A stretch of DNA of 64,000 nt from CAMQRS01 sp964370645 (GTDB taxonomy: Bacteria > Bacillota_I > Bacilli_A > Erysipelotrichales > Erysipelotrichaceae): contig CAYJJS010000005.1 in NCBI GenBank assembly GCA_964370645.1, positions 1 to 64,000 of the forward strand, written 5' to 3'. The position numbers and the translations under genes were made by a program. Within the stretch, counting starts at the first letter, position 1; each line of letters begins with the position of its first letter. The notes under the pieces are model-generated. The model did no database searches, had not been told where the DNA came from, and worked only from the letters and a program-made list of their open reading frames with translations. Of the stretch, positions 26,547 to 35,652 are shown piece by piece.

Positions 26547-27323
26547 ATGGAAACAATTTTAATTTGTATACTAGCAGGAATGGGTGCTGGTTTAGGTACA
26601 GGATTTGCAGGGATGAGTGCAGCCGTTGTAATATCTCCAATGTTGATTACATTTTTAGGGGTAAACCCTTTTGAGGCGATTGGGATTGCTTTGGCTTCGG
26701 ATGTGTTGGCGAGTGCAGTTTCTGCGTATACATATGGAAAAAATAAGAATATTGATTTGAAACGAAGCAAGACATTGTTTATTAGTGTACTTGTATTTAC
26801 TGGTATTGGTGCGCTTGTGGCACACCAAGTACCGACTACGACAATGGGGAATTTAAGTGTATATGGAGCACTTTTGATGGGGATTAATTTCTTAATGAAA
26901 TCGTTTAAAGAAGAAAAGGTAAAAGAAACAAAAGTGTATAGTGAAAAAAGACAAAAAATAATGCCAATATTATGTGGAGCAATCATTGGGTTTATATGTG
27001 GATTTATTGGAGCAGGTGGAGGAATTATGATGTTGATTCTACTTACTACAGTACTTGGATATGAGTTGAAGACAGCAGTGGGGACTAGTGTGTTTATTAT
27101 GACATTTACTGCCATGTTTGGAGCTGTATCTCATTTTACTTTACAAGGTGTGATTCCAGATGCAACAGTTTTTATAACTTGTGTGATTTCTACATTAGTG
27201 TTTGCCCTGTTAGGTGCACGTTTTGCGAATGGGGCACAGCCTAGAATATTGAATAGAGCGACAGGAACCGTGCTGGCTACACTTGGTATATTTATGATAG
27301 TTGCTCAGTATTTACCTGCTTAG
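26547..27323 (+). CDS. TauE/SafE family permease
   Basis: A 258-residue membrane protein with about eight hydrophobic segments and the two glycine-rich repeats of TauE/SafE, one at the N-terminus (AGMGAGLGTGFAGMS) and one in the middle (CGAIIGFICGFIGAGGGIMML). Members are thought to export sulfite, sulfonates or related anions. Next to a MarR regulator and just upstream of a sulfatase-maturating enzyme, a role in handling sulfur anions is attractive but not proven. It is cotranscribed with marR. Confidence 0.88.
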   Translation: METILICILAGMGAGLGTGFAGMSAAVVISPMLITFLGVNPFEAIGIALASDVLASAVSAYTYGKNKNIDLKRSKTLFISVLVFTGIGALVAHQVPTTTMGNLSVYGALLMGINFLMKSFKEEKVKETKVYSEKRQKIMPILCGAIIGFICGFIGAGGGIMMLILLTTVLGYELKTAVGTSVFIMTFTAMFGAVSHFTLQGVIPDATVFITCVISTLVFALLGARFANGAQPRILNRATGTVLATLGIFMIVAQYLPA

Positions 27324-27390
27324 TCATCCATTTATCGTTAATTTGTTTATATCGTTGAATTATAGTAAGATAGTATCGTTGAGGTAAGTG

Positions 27391-28473
27391 ATGGAAGAAT
27401 TAACAATTTTAATAAAACCAGCCAGTAATCTTTGTAATTTACGATGCAGATATTGTTTCTATTTTGATTTGAGTGAGCACTGGAGTATCCCAAGTTATGG
27501 TGTCATGAATGAAGAAGTAATGGGAACGCTTATCAAAAAAGCTGTAGATGTAGTAGATGAAAGTGGTGTAATACACTTTATCTTTCAAGGTGGTGAACCA
27601 ACTTTGGCTGGTATTATGTATTATCAAAAATTTATTGCTAAAGTGAATGCATATAAAAAAAATCAAAGTGTGTCGTATTCAATACAAACAAATGGAGTAA
27701 ACCTAGAAAAAGGGTGGTTTGAATTATTTAAGAAACATGATTTTTTGGTCGGAATTTCCTTAGATGGTCATGCGGACAATATGGATCGATATCGCTTAGA
27801 TCCAGTGAAAAATGGTGTGTATAAGCAAGTGATGCAAAGTATTCAATATTTGAAACAGTATGAAATTCGATTCAACGTATTAACAGTATTAACTAGTGAA
27901 CTATCAAAAAATGCGAAGAAATTGTATACCTTCTATCAGAAGAATAATATTAAGTATGTACAATTAATTCCATGTTTACCTAAGTTAGATGTTACTTATG
28001 ATGAACATGCATTAAAACCCAGTCAATACAAACGTTTTTTTATAGATTTATTTAATCTGTGGAAACAAGATATACATACTTCTAATTATGTAGACATAAA
28101 TATATTCACTAATATATTTATGTTGTTGCATAGGAAAAATCCATATCAATGTGGTATTACTGGTAGTTGTGCACTACAATACATTGTGGAGGCAAATGGG
28201 GATGTTTACCCCTGTGATTTTTACGTGTTAGAAGCGTTTAAATTAGGTAATGTTGCTACGCATTCATACTTAGAATTAAAACAATCTGACGTAGCTAAGA
28301 AATTTTTGTGTAAGAGAGAAAACAATCATCCACTTTGTTTAAAATGTCGTTATATTAAAATTTGTAATGGTGGTTGTAAGCGACAAAATATAACTTTCTT
28401 GGATCAAAAATTATGTGCTTATCAAGCATTGCTTGACGAAGTATTTGCATATATAGAAAAAAGTAATGCCTGA
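27391..28473 (+). CDS. Anaerobic sulfatase-maturating enzyme (radical SAM, SPASM)
   Basis: Converts the active-site Cys or Ser of sulfatases to formylglycine using S-adenosylmethionine and iron-sulfur clusters, without oxygen. In 360 residues the radical SAM motif CNLRCRYC (C15, C19, C22) binds the first 4Fe-4S cluster; the SPASM region has the remaining cysteines in CGITGSCALQ, DVYPCDFYV and CLKCRYIKICNGGCKRQ. The anSME-specific DFYV and NGGC patterns are present. The ATG has GAGGT at a proper distance, better than the GTG before it. A Cys-type sulfatase lies 1.5 kb downstream, its probable substrate. A shared bidirectional terminator separates it from the convergent AraC genes. Confidence 0.93.
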   Translation: MEELTILIKPASNLCNLRCRYCFYFDLSEHWSIPSYGVMNEEVMGTLIKKAVDVVDESGVIHFIFQGGEPTLAGIMYYQKFIAKVNAYKKNQSVSYSIQTNGVNLEKGWFELFKKHDFLVGISLDGHADNMDRYRLDPVKNGVYKQVMQSIQYLKQYEIRFNVLTVLTSELSKNAKKLYTFYQKNNIKYVQLIPCLPKLDVTYDEHALKPSQYKRFFIDLFNLWKQDIHTSNYVDINIFTNIFMLLHRKNPYQCGITGSCALQYIVEANGDVYPCDFYVLEAFKLGNVATHSYLELKQSDVAKKFLCKRENNHPLCLKCRYIKICNGGCKRQNITFLDQKLCAYQALLDEVFAYIEKSNA

Positions 28474-28489
28474 AGTCATTACTTTTTTT
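28457..28489. terminator. Bidirectional terminator, anSME / AraC
   Basis: A 12-bp stem AAAAAAGTAATG / CATTACTTTTTT with an 8-nt loop, flanked by A and T runs so that it works for both convergent genes. It includes the anSME stop codon. Confidence 0.88.
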
Positions 28490-29138
28490 TATGTATATTG
28501 TGTTGTAAATAATATTGCTTAGGGGTTATGCCAACATGCTTTTTAAATATTTTTGAAAAATAACTATAGGAAGTGAAATGGTTAATCGTTGCTATCTCAA
28601 TTAGAGGTTCTGTTGTATAGTGCAGCATTTCTTTTATTTGCTTGATCTTATGTTCTTGTATATAAGTTGTGATTGTTTGCTGCATTTCTTTCTTAAATAA
28701 GCTAGAAACATAGGACTTGTTTAAATTGCAGTGATTTGCAATGTCTTCTAAATGAAGCCAAGCAACGGAAGGCATAAAAATATAGTTTAATATTTGTTGG
28801 ATGGTTGGATGATTACTCTTTGTGAAGCGAAATAATGTTGTATAGTAATCGTGAATGATGGTGTGTTCGAATTCAAGTAGTTGTTGTACAGTGTGTTTTG
28901 TTAGTAAGATATTAATATGGTGTTCACTTAAATATAAGCAATAGCTAGCAGGGATATTATGAAATATCAATGCTCTAGCCAGTGTACTTGTTGTTTGCAT
29001 AAGTTCAATGTTTTTTTCTTGAAAGGATACATTTGTATTTCCCTGGTGCATAGTAACATAATTTGTAATAGTATCCATATCCTCACTTTGTATGATGTGG
29101 ATTAGATTGTTTTGGTATTGTAAGGTGGAAATGTTCAT
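28479..29138 (-). CDS. AraC family regulator, first of a pair
   Basis: A 219-residue protein with a C-terminal AraC/XylS double helix-turn-helix (about 115-215), including LEDIANHCNLNKSYVSSLFKKEM and the signature ATINHFTSYSYFSKIFKKHVGITPKQYY. The N-terminal 100 residues are not a recognisable cupin. It lies 10 bases behind the second AraC gene, with AAAGGAC before the start. Both are about the same size and share layout, pointing to an old duplication. Likely targets are the sulfatase operon and/or anSME on either side. Confidence 0.88.
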   Translation of the reverse strand: MNISTLQYQNNLIHIIQSEDMDTITNYVTMHQGNTNVSFQEKNIELMQTTSTLARALIFHNIPASYCLYLSEHHINILLTKHTVQQLLEFEHTIIHDYYTTLFRFTKSNHPTIQQILNYIFMPSVAWLHLEDIANHCNLNKSYVSSLFKKEMQQTITTYIQEHKIKQIKEMLHYTTEPLIEIATINHFTSYSYFSKIFKKHVGITPKQYYLQHNIHKKK

Positions 29139-29148
29139 AAAAGTCCTT

Positions 29149-29829
29149 TCAGTTTGTAAGTTGTTTGAATTGCTTTATAGATATGCTGGTACGTTGTTTA
29201 AAAATACGAGACATATAGGCGATAGAAGAAAAACCAATCGCATCAACAATTTCTTGCAACCCTTTATTATTCAAAATCGCAACCTTAACATAGCCGATTT
29301 TTTTATCGATAATATACGATTGCAAAGATTGTTCATAATGTTGTTTAAAGATAGCACTGCAGTGTGATTGACTATATCCTATTTCCTTGGAAATGTTTTT
29401 CACATTGGCATTATGGATATCATTGCAAACAGCTTTTACGATTTTATAAACGATTGGGGAAGATAAACGAACACTAGAAGTGTACATTTTGTAAAATTCT
29501 TCAACCATTCGTAATTCCAGGGTAAACAATTCATGGCAGTCTTCGCGTGTAAGAGTTTGTAGGCAAAGGTTTGTGAAGGTATTTCTAAGTTTTTCAACAT
29601 CTTGAAGTAAACATCCATTGCTGAGGCATTGTATACTCAAAGATTGAATGAATACAATCAAGTTACGTATATAATTACTAAAGTAAAAATGACTGCTGTC
29701 TTTTTGTTGAAGTTGTTGCACTAATTGCTTTGTTTTTTCTAAATCATAGTTTGTAAATAGATGGATGATTTGTAGTTCTTCGCTGTATGTAAAACGATGA
29801 CTAAACATTTCTTTTGGTAAATGGTTCAT
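29149..29829 (-). CDS. AraC family regulator, second of a pair
   Basis: A 226-residue protein with an AraC-type DNA-binding domain at about 125-224: VKNISKEIGYSQSHCSAIFKQHY for the first helix-turn-helix and IVDAIGFSSIAYMSRIFKQRTSISIKQFKQL for the second. The N-terminal part is Cys- and Leu-rich without a known domain. It is transcribed divergently from the sulfatase gene across a gap of about 105 bases, which suggests it acts there. AAGGGGAAC precedes the start. It is the promoter-proximal gene of the two-gene regulator operon. Confidence 0.88.
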   Translation of the reverse strand: MNHLPKEMFSHRFTYSEELQIIHLFTNYDLEKTKQLVQQLQQKDSSHFYFSNYIRNLIVFIQSLSIQCLSNGCLLQDVEKLRNTFTNLCLQTLTREDCHELFTLELRMVEEFYKMYTSSVRLSSPIVYKIVKAVCNDIHNANVKNISKEIGYSQSHCSAIFKQHYEQSLQSYIIDKKIGYVKVAILNNKGLQEIVDAIGFSSIAYMSRIFKQRTSISIKQFKQLTN

Positions 29830-29933
29830 ATAGTTCCCCTTTTTTAGTATATCATGGATTTTGACAATTTACCTAAATATTATTTTGTTTTTATTTGGTG
29901 TTAAGTACTATTATGAATATAGGAGGTAAGTTT

Positions 29934-31268
29934 ATGCAAAAACCAAATGTAGTAATTATCATAGCGGATCAGTGGTCAAAAAGGATTGCAGATGGAAGAA
30001 ATAATGCGCCCTACTTGCAAACGCCGGGGTTATCAAAATTACTAGAAGAAGGAGTAAGTTTTGATAATAGTTATAGTGTTTTCCCTCTGTGTTGTCCAAC
30101 CCGTGCAAGTTTTTATACGGGAATGTATCCGAATAATCATAATATCGATGATAATGAAGAGATAATAAATATCTTTAAAGGTGGAATTCCTAAACGTGAT
30201 GATTTAAAACCAATGGGGGAATACTTCAAAGAAGCAGGATACAAAACTGCGTACTTTGGTAAGGAACATGCAGGTGGCTATGGATGGGATGGTATTGATG
30301 AATTTGGTTCTATGAAATACACTGGTGGTGGAATGTTGGCTGAAGGTAGTGTATATGATCAAATATTCTTTAAAGATGCGCTAGATTATATAAAACAAGA
30401 TCACGATGCACCATTTTATATGACATTGTCACTAATCAATCCACACGATATATGTAAAGTAATTGGTGGAAAGGTGAAGGGGGCAACAATGGCAGATGCA
30501 ATCTTCTTCTGTAGAGATGATAGTGAACCTTACTTGCGTAATAGTCCAAGAGCGAGTTTACCAGAAAATTTCAATGCACCATTGCATGCAGGAATGATCA
30601 AAGAGAATGATTATATGTTTGAGGATATTAAAGATATGAGTGAAAATGATTGGGTTCGATACATTTCAACATACCAATTATTGATTGAAAAAACAGATAT
30701 GTTTATAGAAATGATCAATGATACGTTAAAAGCGAAAGGACTTGATAAAGATACAATCGTTGTATTTACAAGTGATCATGGAGATATGATGGGAAGTCAT
30801 GGTATCTTTTCTAAAGTTCCTTTTTATGAAGAATCTGTGAAAACACCATTTGTGATAAAGTATCCAGCATTGTTACCACAAGGGAAAACGAATACGAATG
30901 CACTGATTAGTTCTATTGATTTGATGCCTTCATTACTCGACTTGTGTAATATTGAATTGGAAAGTGAAATAGATGGGAAATCGTTTAAGCAATCATGTAT
31001 AGATCCTACAGTGTCCACACACGATGTCACATTTAGTCAAAATGATACGGGAAGAATGATACGCTATAAGGATTATAAATATTGTATTAGTGAAATGGAT
31101 GATAAAATCCACCATGTGTTGTTTGATTTGAAAAAAGATCCTGATGAGTATCATAATGTATATATGGAAGAGGAATATATTGAAATCAGTGAACAGCTGA
31201 ATGAAAAGTTGATGCAATTTCTAGTCAATCAGAAATTAGAAATCGCATACCATTACAATTATAAATAA
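29934..31268 (+). CDS. Sulfatase, Cys-type
   Basis: A 444-residue cytoplasmic-looking (no signal peptide) alkaline-phosphatase-fold sulfatase. The modification motif C-x-P-x-R is CCPTRASFYTG with C53 the predicted formylglycine; metal ligands appear in IIIADQWS at the N-terminus and SDHGDMMGSHG near residue 280. The enzyme would hydrolyse a sulfate ester; the substrate may be a sugar, choline or aryl sulfate. Activity should depend on the anSME encoded just upstream. The start is the ATG after AGGAGGT; an upstream in-frame ATG has no ribosome site. It heads an operon with a GH13 enzyme and an amidohydrolase. A phosphonate monoester hydrolase is an alternative, as it has the same fold and motif. 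Confidence 0.9.
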   Translation: MQKPNVVIIIADQWSKRIADGRNNAPYLQTPGLSKLLEEGVSFDNSYSVFPLCCPTRASFYTGMYPNNHNIDDNEEIINIFKGGIPKRDDLKPMGEYFKEAGYKTAYFGKEHAGGYGWDGIDEFGSMKYTGGGMLAEGSVYDQIFFKDALDYIKQDHDAPFYMTLSLINPHDICKVIGGKVKGATMADAIFFCRDDSEPYLRNSPRASLPENFNAPLHAGMIKENDYMFEDIKDMSENDWVRYISTYQLLIEKTDMFIEMINDTLKAKGLDKDTIVVFTSDHGDMMGSHGIFSKVPFYEESVKTPFVIKYPALLPQGKTNTNALISSIDLMPSLLDLCNIELESEIDGKSFKQSCIDPTVSTHDVTFSQNDTGRMIRYKDYKYCISEMDDKIHHVLFDLKKDPDEYHNVYMEEEYIEISEQLNEKLMQFLVNQKLEIAYHYNYK

Positions 31269-31301
31269 ATATGTTATAAAGGAAATATGAGGAGAAATAG
31301 A

Positions 31302-33098
31302 ATGAACATAGCAGCAATAAAACATGAAACAAAAAGTAGATATGCATATGCATATGATGAAACAACATTACACCTAAAAATAATGGTAGCTAAAAACGAT
31401 ATCAAAGAAGGATATGTAAAAGCAGCGGATCCATTCAATTGGTTTCCAGATGAAAGTGGAGAATATAAATTTGATGTAAGTAGTGCATTCAATGAACCTT
31501 TACAATATATTGGAGAAACACAAAGTCATGATATTTATTTTTGTGAGTTGAAAAACTGTGATTCAAAACGTATTCGTTATAGTTTTATATTAGAAGGAAG
31601 TGATGGAAGAACGTATAGTTATGGTGTGAAATGCTTAGATGTAACAGATAGTATCGAAAAAATTGATGGTTTATATAATTCACTTAACTTTCCATTCTTA
31701 AATGAAGAGGATATATACACTGCTCCAGCATGGGTAAAAGATGCAATTTGGTATCAAATCAATGTAGGGAGTTATAGCAAGGATGGGAATACTTGTGAAA
31801 ACAATACAGATGGGAACTTTGCAGGGCTAATTAAAAAGTTGGATTATATTCAGGATATGGGATATACTGCATTGTATTTTACACCAATCTTTGAAGGTGC
31901 AAGTTGGCATAATTATGACACAACAGACTATTTTAAGATTGCGCCATATTTAGGAACCAATGAAGAGTTTAAACAGTTTATGGAAGAAGCACACAAGCGT
32001 GGCTTAAGAGTAATGCTAGATGGTGTTTTTAACCATTGTGGACCTTTACATCCATTCTTTCAAGATGTGATTAAGCATGGAAAAGATTCAAAGTATTTTG
32101 ATTGTTTCTACATTCACGATGCCGATCTACCTATTATCAAGGGAGAAGTACGTGAAGATGGCTTATATGATGAAGTTGTCGCAAAAGATTTAAATTATCG
32201 TACATTTGGATATACATCGTGGATGCCAAAGATTAATACAGCTCACCCATTATGGCAAGAACACTTATTAGAAGTTGGAGCACATTGGGTAAAGGAGTAT
32301 GGTATAGATGGATGGCGTTTAGATGTTTCCAATGAGGTTTCACATGACTTTTGGAGAGCGTACCGTAAAGTTATCAAAACAGTAAATCCAGATTGTTATA
32401 TCATGGGTGAAAACTGGGATGATTCCTATCCTTGGTTACAAGGGGATCAATTTGATTCGGTAATGAATTATTCTTTTACGAATGCAATGTGGGGGTTGTT
32501 GAACCATAAGTTAACGCATAAGATTCCATTAAGTGTGAAAGGATACATGCAATCTATTAATGAAATGCAAGTGATGTATCCAAATGGTGTGAATGAACAT
32601 ATGTTTAACTTAATTTCTAGTCATGATGTAGATCGCATCATAAATTCATTAGATAACGATGTAAACAAGGTGTTACAAGCGTATGTGCTTTTAATGACAT
32701 ATAGTGGATGTCCTTGTGTTTATTATGGAGATGAAGTAGGGATGAGTGGGAAAGAGTTATCGAATCGTACTCCTATGATATGGGATGAGACACAACAAAA
32801 TGTAGTCATTAAAGAGCATGTTAAAAAGATGATTGCGATACGTAAACAATACCCTACATTGAAGTTGAATAACTTCACATGGGATACATGTGATGAAGAG
32901 GCACAAACACTTGTGTTTACAAAAAAAGGAGAAGAGAGCATAAGTATTGTATTAAATGTATCTAGCGAAACGAAACATGTCGTTTTACCAACCTATTTAC
33001 AAAATAAAAAAATTCAAGATGTGTATAGTGATACAGAGTTATGTGTGGATGAAGGAATAGATGTAGAAGCGCAGGGTTTCTATATCTTAAAGAGATAA
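31302..33098 (+). CDS. GH13 alpha-amylase family enzyme, neopullulanase-like
   Basis: A 598-residue glycosidase with a CBM34-like N-terminal part (1-125), a GH13 barrel with catalytic D341 (DGWRLDVSNE), E370 (MGENWDDS) and D442 (SSHDVDR), and a small C-terminal beta domain. The layout fits GH13 subfamily 20 (cyclomaltodextrinase/neopullulanase). The usual YQIFPDRFxxGD stretch reads YQINVGSYSKDGN, so the substrate pocket entrance differs from the second copy at 44698. There is no signal peptide. The start follows GAGGAG. It lies between a sulfatase and an amidohydrolase, not in the maltodextrin operon, so its substrate may be a modified alpha-glucan or alpha-glucoside. Confidence 0.88.
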   Translation: MNIAAIKHETKSRYAYAYDETTLHLKIMVAKNDIKEGYVKAADPFNWFPDESGEYKFDVSSAFNEPLQYIGETQSHDIYFCELKNCDSKRIRYSFILEGSDGRTYSYGVKCLDVTDSIEKIDGLYNSLNFPFLNEEDIYTAPAWVKDAIWYQINVGSYSKDGNTCENNTDGNFAGLIKKLDYIQDMGYTALYFTPIFEGASWHNYDTTDYFKIAPYLGTNEEFKQFMEEAHKRGLRVMLDGVFNHCGPLHPFFQDVIKHGKDSKYFDCFYIHDADLPIIKGEVREDGLYDEVVAKDLNYRTFGYTSWMPKINTAHPLWQEHLLEVGAHWVKEYGIDGWRLDVSNEVSHDFWRAYRKVIKTVNPDCYIMGENWDDSYPWLQGDQFDSVMNYSFTNAMWGLLNHKLTHKIPLSVKGYMQSINEMQVMYPNGVNEHMFNLISSHDVDRIINSLDNDVNKVLQAYVLLMTYSGCPCVYYGDEVGMSGKELSNRTPMIWDETQQNVVIKEHVKKMIAIRKQYPTLKLNNFTWDTCDEEAQTLVFTKKGEESISIVLNVSSETKHVVLPTYLQNKKIQDVYSDTELCVDEGIDVEAQGFYILKR

Positions 33099-33099
33099 T

Positions 33100-33891
33100 A
33101 TGATTATAGATGCACATATTCACATGGGTACATTTGATTCTATGAATGGTGAAGTAGACATGTCCAAAGAAGTGATTTTAAAATCCATGGAAAAATATAA
33201 TGTGGATTTTTGCTTAGTATCAAATATTAATGGCATAGAAGCAAAGCATGATGGAAATATTTGTGATGAAAAACATCGCAATCAGATCGATGTCAATGAA
33301 GAAGCGATTGCATTTGCGAAACGATATCCAAACAAGTTAGCGGTATTGCTTTGGGCAAGGCCACTTTTAGAAGGGGAAGATAGTGCGTTTGAGCAGTTAA
33401 TCAAAGATAATTTAGATGTTGTTAAGGGGATAAAAGTACATCCACTACATTCTAAGTTAGAAATTGATGATGCTAAAATGGAGTACTATATAAATCTGTG
33501 TGATAAGTATAATTTACCAATGATGATACACACTGCAAATACTTTTTCACATCCTCAAAAAGTGTATGAAGTAGCAAAAAAGTATTCAAGTGTAAACTTT
33601 GTGATGGGGCATATGGGACTAGGGATGGATCATACGATTGCTGCAAAGTTAATGGCAATGCAGCCAAATTTATATGGAGATACAGCATGGGTAGAGTATA
33701 AAAAATTACCTGAACTGTTTGCAATATGTGGAGAGGATAAGATTCTTTTTGGAAGCGATAGTCCAATCGATGGATTAGATACGTATGGAAAAGAATTTTA
33801 TGTTCCTTATTTCACCAATGATTTACTAAGCCCACAACAAGCTCGAAAACTATTTGTAGAAAATGTGAAAAAAGTATATAAAATCCTATGA
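33100..33891 (+). CDS. Amidohydrolase-fold metal-dependent hydrolase
   Basis: A 263-residue TIM-barrel hydrolase of the amidohydrolase-2 type. Metal ligands are visible: H6 and H8 in DAHIHMG, KVHP at about 113, MIHTANTF with His at about 143, GHMG near 171, and Asp in LFGSDSP near 225. The family includes decarboxylases, lactonases and deacetylases, so the reaction is open. The start codon comes one base after the GH13 stop codon, indicating translational coupling, and a terminator follows. It should act on a product of the sulfatase/GH13 pair. Confidence 0.85.
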   Translation: MIIDAHIHMGTFDSMNGEVDMSKEVILKSMEKYNVDFCLVSNINGIEAKHDGNICDEKHRNQIDVNEEAIAFAKRYPNKLAVLLWARPLLEGEDSAFEQLIKDNLDVVKGIKVHPLHSKLEIDDAKMEYYINLCDKYNLPMMIHTANTFSHPQKVYEVAKKYSSVNFVMGHMGLGMDHTIAAKLMAMQPNLYGDTAWVEYKKLPELFAICGEDKILFGSDSPIDGLDTYGKEFYVPYFTNDLLSPQQARKLFVENVKKVYKIL

Positions 33892-33907
33892 TAAGTAGGA
33901 TTTTTTT
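33881..33907 (+). terminator. Terminator of the sulfatase operon
   Basis: AAATCCTA / TAGGATTT with a 7-nt loop and seven T, overlapping the end of the amidohydrolase frame. Confidence 0.87.
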
Positions 33908-33914
33908 GATGTGT

Positions 33915-33980
33915 GGTATCGCGAAAGATACTAGTATCAAAAAATATCGTACTTGTGTATTTTCTCTCATAGTATACAAT
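33915..33980 (+). promoter_or_regulatory. Control region of the amino acid ABC operon
   Basis: Three alternating half-sites are seen: GTATC (33916), GATAC (33927) and GTATC (33934). They form GTATC-n6-GATAC and the perfect 12-bp palindrome GATACTAGTATC. Downstream a weak promoter TTGTGT-16-TACAAT (33953-33980) can be drawn. This looks like an operator, but no regulator is assigned. Confidence 0.4.
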
Positions 33981-34062
33981 TACATAGAAAGCGAGGCGTA
34001 GTCACTTGCTTTACAAAAAACATATGATAGGATATGATATTATGGAAGAAAAGGAGATTACT

Positions 34063-34908
34063 ATGAAAAAAATAAATGTAGTTTTGATTAGTTTAATGTG
34101 TTCTTTGTTTTTGGTTAGTGGATGTTCACAAGGAAGTGATTCTAACGAAGACAGTGATGTGCTTCGAGTAGGAATGGACTTAGGGTTTCCACCATTCTCA
34201 TACATCGATGAAAACGGTGATGCAGCTGGTTTAGAGCCAGTAATTGCAGAGGCGTTCGCTGAATATTTAGGAAAAGAAGTGGAAATTGTGAATACTGAGT
34301 TCTCTTTATTAATTCCTGCTTTGGAAACAGGAGATGTGGATATATTGATTGCGGATATGTCATATACAGATGAGCGTGCGCAAAAAGCAGATTTTTCGGA
34401 TCCATATCGTTATACAAGAACATTAGCTTTAGTGAATAAAGATTTTGCTGATGAAAATGGTGTAAATGATGACATGACTCCAGAAGAATTTTTTGCTCTA
34501 GAGGGTTCAATGTTTATTGGTTTATCGGGTACTTTTGGAGTTATTGTACCTGAAAGCTATGGTGTAGATGTGACAGAAGTTACAGAAATTGGAACAGGAA
34601 TACTAGAAGTATCTAATGGACAATCGACTGCGCTTGTTGCATCTAATGAAATTCATAGTTTCTATGCTGCAAATAAAGATACTACTATAGTATATGGTGG
34701 TATTCAAGATGTGACGGGTTCAAGTTTTGTAGTGAAGAAAGGAAATAGTGAATTGTTGGAAGAGGCAAATGCATTTATTGAAACAATGTATGAAGAAGGT
34801 GGTCTGTACGATCAGATTAGAGATGAATACGATGCAGTAGTAGCGGAGTTTTTATCCAATGATTCTTTAGGGTTAGACTATATTATTAATCCAGCAAGTA
34901 ATGATTAA
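34063..34908 (+). CDS. Amino acid ABC transporter, substrate-binding lipoprotein
   Basis: A 281-residue family 3 solute-binding protein. The lipobox LVSGC places the lipidated cysteine at C21. The SBP_bac_3 fold shows LRVGMDLGFPPFSYIDENG at the start of the mature part and the conserved ADMSYTDERAQKADFSDPY in the middle. These proteins bind polar amino acids (Gln, Glu, His, Arg, cystine). AAGGAG lies six bases before the chosen ATG; an ATG in frame 24 bases upstream would spoil the signal peptide. The permease gene starts six bases later. Confidence 0.93.
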   Translation: MKKINVVLISLMCSLFLVSGCSQGSDSNEDSDVLRVGMDLGFPPFSYIDENGDAAGLEPVIAEAFAEYLGKEVEIVNTEFSLLIPALETGDVDILIADMSYTDERAQKADFSDPYRYTRTLALVNKDFADENGVNDDMTPEEFFALEGSMFIGLSGTFGVIVPESYGVDVTEVTEIGTGILEVSNGQSTALVASNEIHSFYAANKDTTIVYGGIQDVTGSSFVVKKGNSELLEEANAFIETMYEEGGLYDQIRDEYDAVVAEFLSNDSLGLDYIINPASND

Positions 34909-34914
34909 GGTATT

Positions 34915-35652
34915 ATGAAGAAGATATCTGTATATATACAATATGCAATAGTCATTGTTGCATTTGCTGTTTGTATTGGACTGGCTATGTTTCATGCGAC
35001 AGATAATCCACAATATGAGTTGATTTTGAAAGATCAAAATTTATTGTTAGATGCTTTCTTTTCTACAATTTATATTAGTTTAGTATCTTTAATAGGTACA
35101 CTTATTGTTGGATTTTTCTTATTCATGATGATGCGTTCAAAAATTGTTATTTTACGAGCGATTTCGAACGTATTTAATGAGATCATAATGGGAACACCCT
35201 TGCTAGTTATGATTTTCTTAATTGTATATGTACTAGGTGTAGTCATTCATGTCGATGATAAATTACTTTTAGGAATATTTGCATTGATTTTGTATAATGC
35301 TCCTTATGTGGCGAATGCGTACGATACCACAGCTGCAGTTGTGGATGAAGACCAATATGTATTAATGGATTTATATCAGTTTAAGTGGTATCAAAAATAC
35401 ATATATGTGATTATTCCTCAAATGATTAAACCATTTATTCCATCATTAATTAATAACTTATCCAGTGTTATTAAAAGTTCATCACTTCTAAAAATAATCG
35501 CAATCAGTGAAATAACATACATCACGGAAAGCATTGCAGCTAGAAATTTTGCTTTTATTGAAGGTTACTTTGTAATGTGGATGATGTATTTGGTAGTGAC
35601 GATACCACTATCACTACTTGCTAAGTACATTGGAAAGAAGGTAAGTGCATGA
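34915..35652 (+). CDS. Amino acid ABC transporter permease
   Basis: A 245-residue HisM/GlnP-type inner membrane component with five to six helices. The typical segments LDAFFSTIYISLVSLIGTLIVG and the EAA loop (LYQFKWYQKYIYVIIPQMIKPFIPSLINNLSSVIKSSSL) that contacts the ATPase are visible. It sits between the binding protein and the ATPase with a 4-base overlap to the latter. It probably works as a homodimer. Confidence 0.92.
   Translation: MKKISVYIQYAIVIVAFAVCIGLAMFHATDNPQYELILKDQNLLLDAFFSTIYISLVSLIGTLIVGFFLFMMMRSKIVILRAISNVFNEIIMGTPLLVMIFLIVYVLGVVIHVDDKLLLGIFALILYNAPYVANAYDTTAAVVDEDQYVLMDLYQFKWYQKYIYVIIPQMIKPFIPSLINNLSSVIKSSSLLKIIAISEITYITESIAARNFAFIEGYFVMWMMYLVVTIPLSLLAKYIGKKVSA

Noticed and set aside
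26447..27115. 222-codon antisense frame over marR/tauE
   Set aside because: Opposite two well-supported genes; composition (Pro, Ile, Asn runs) is typical of shadow frames.
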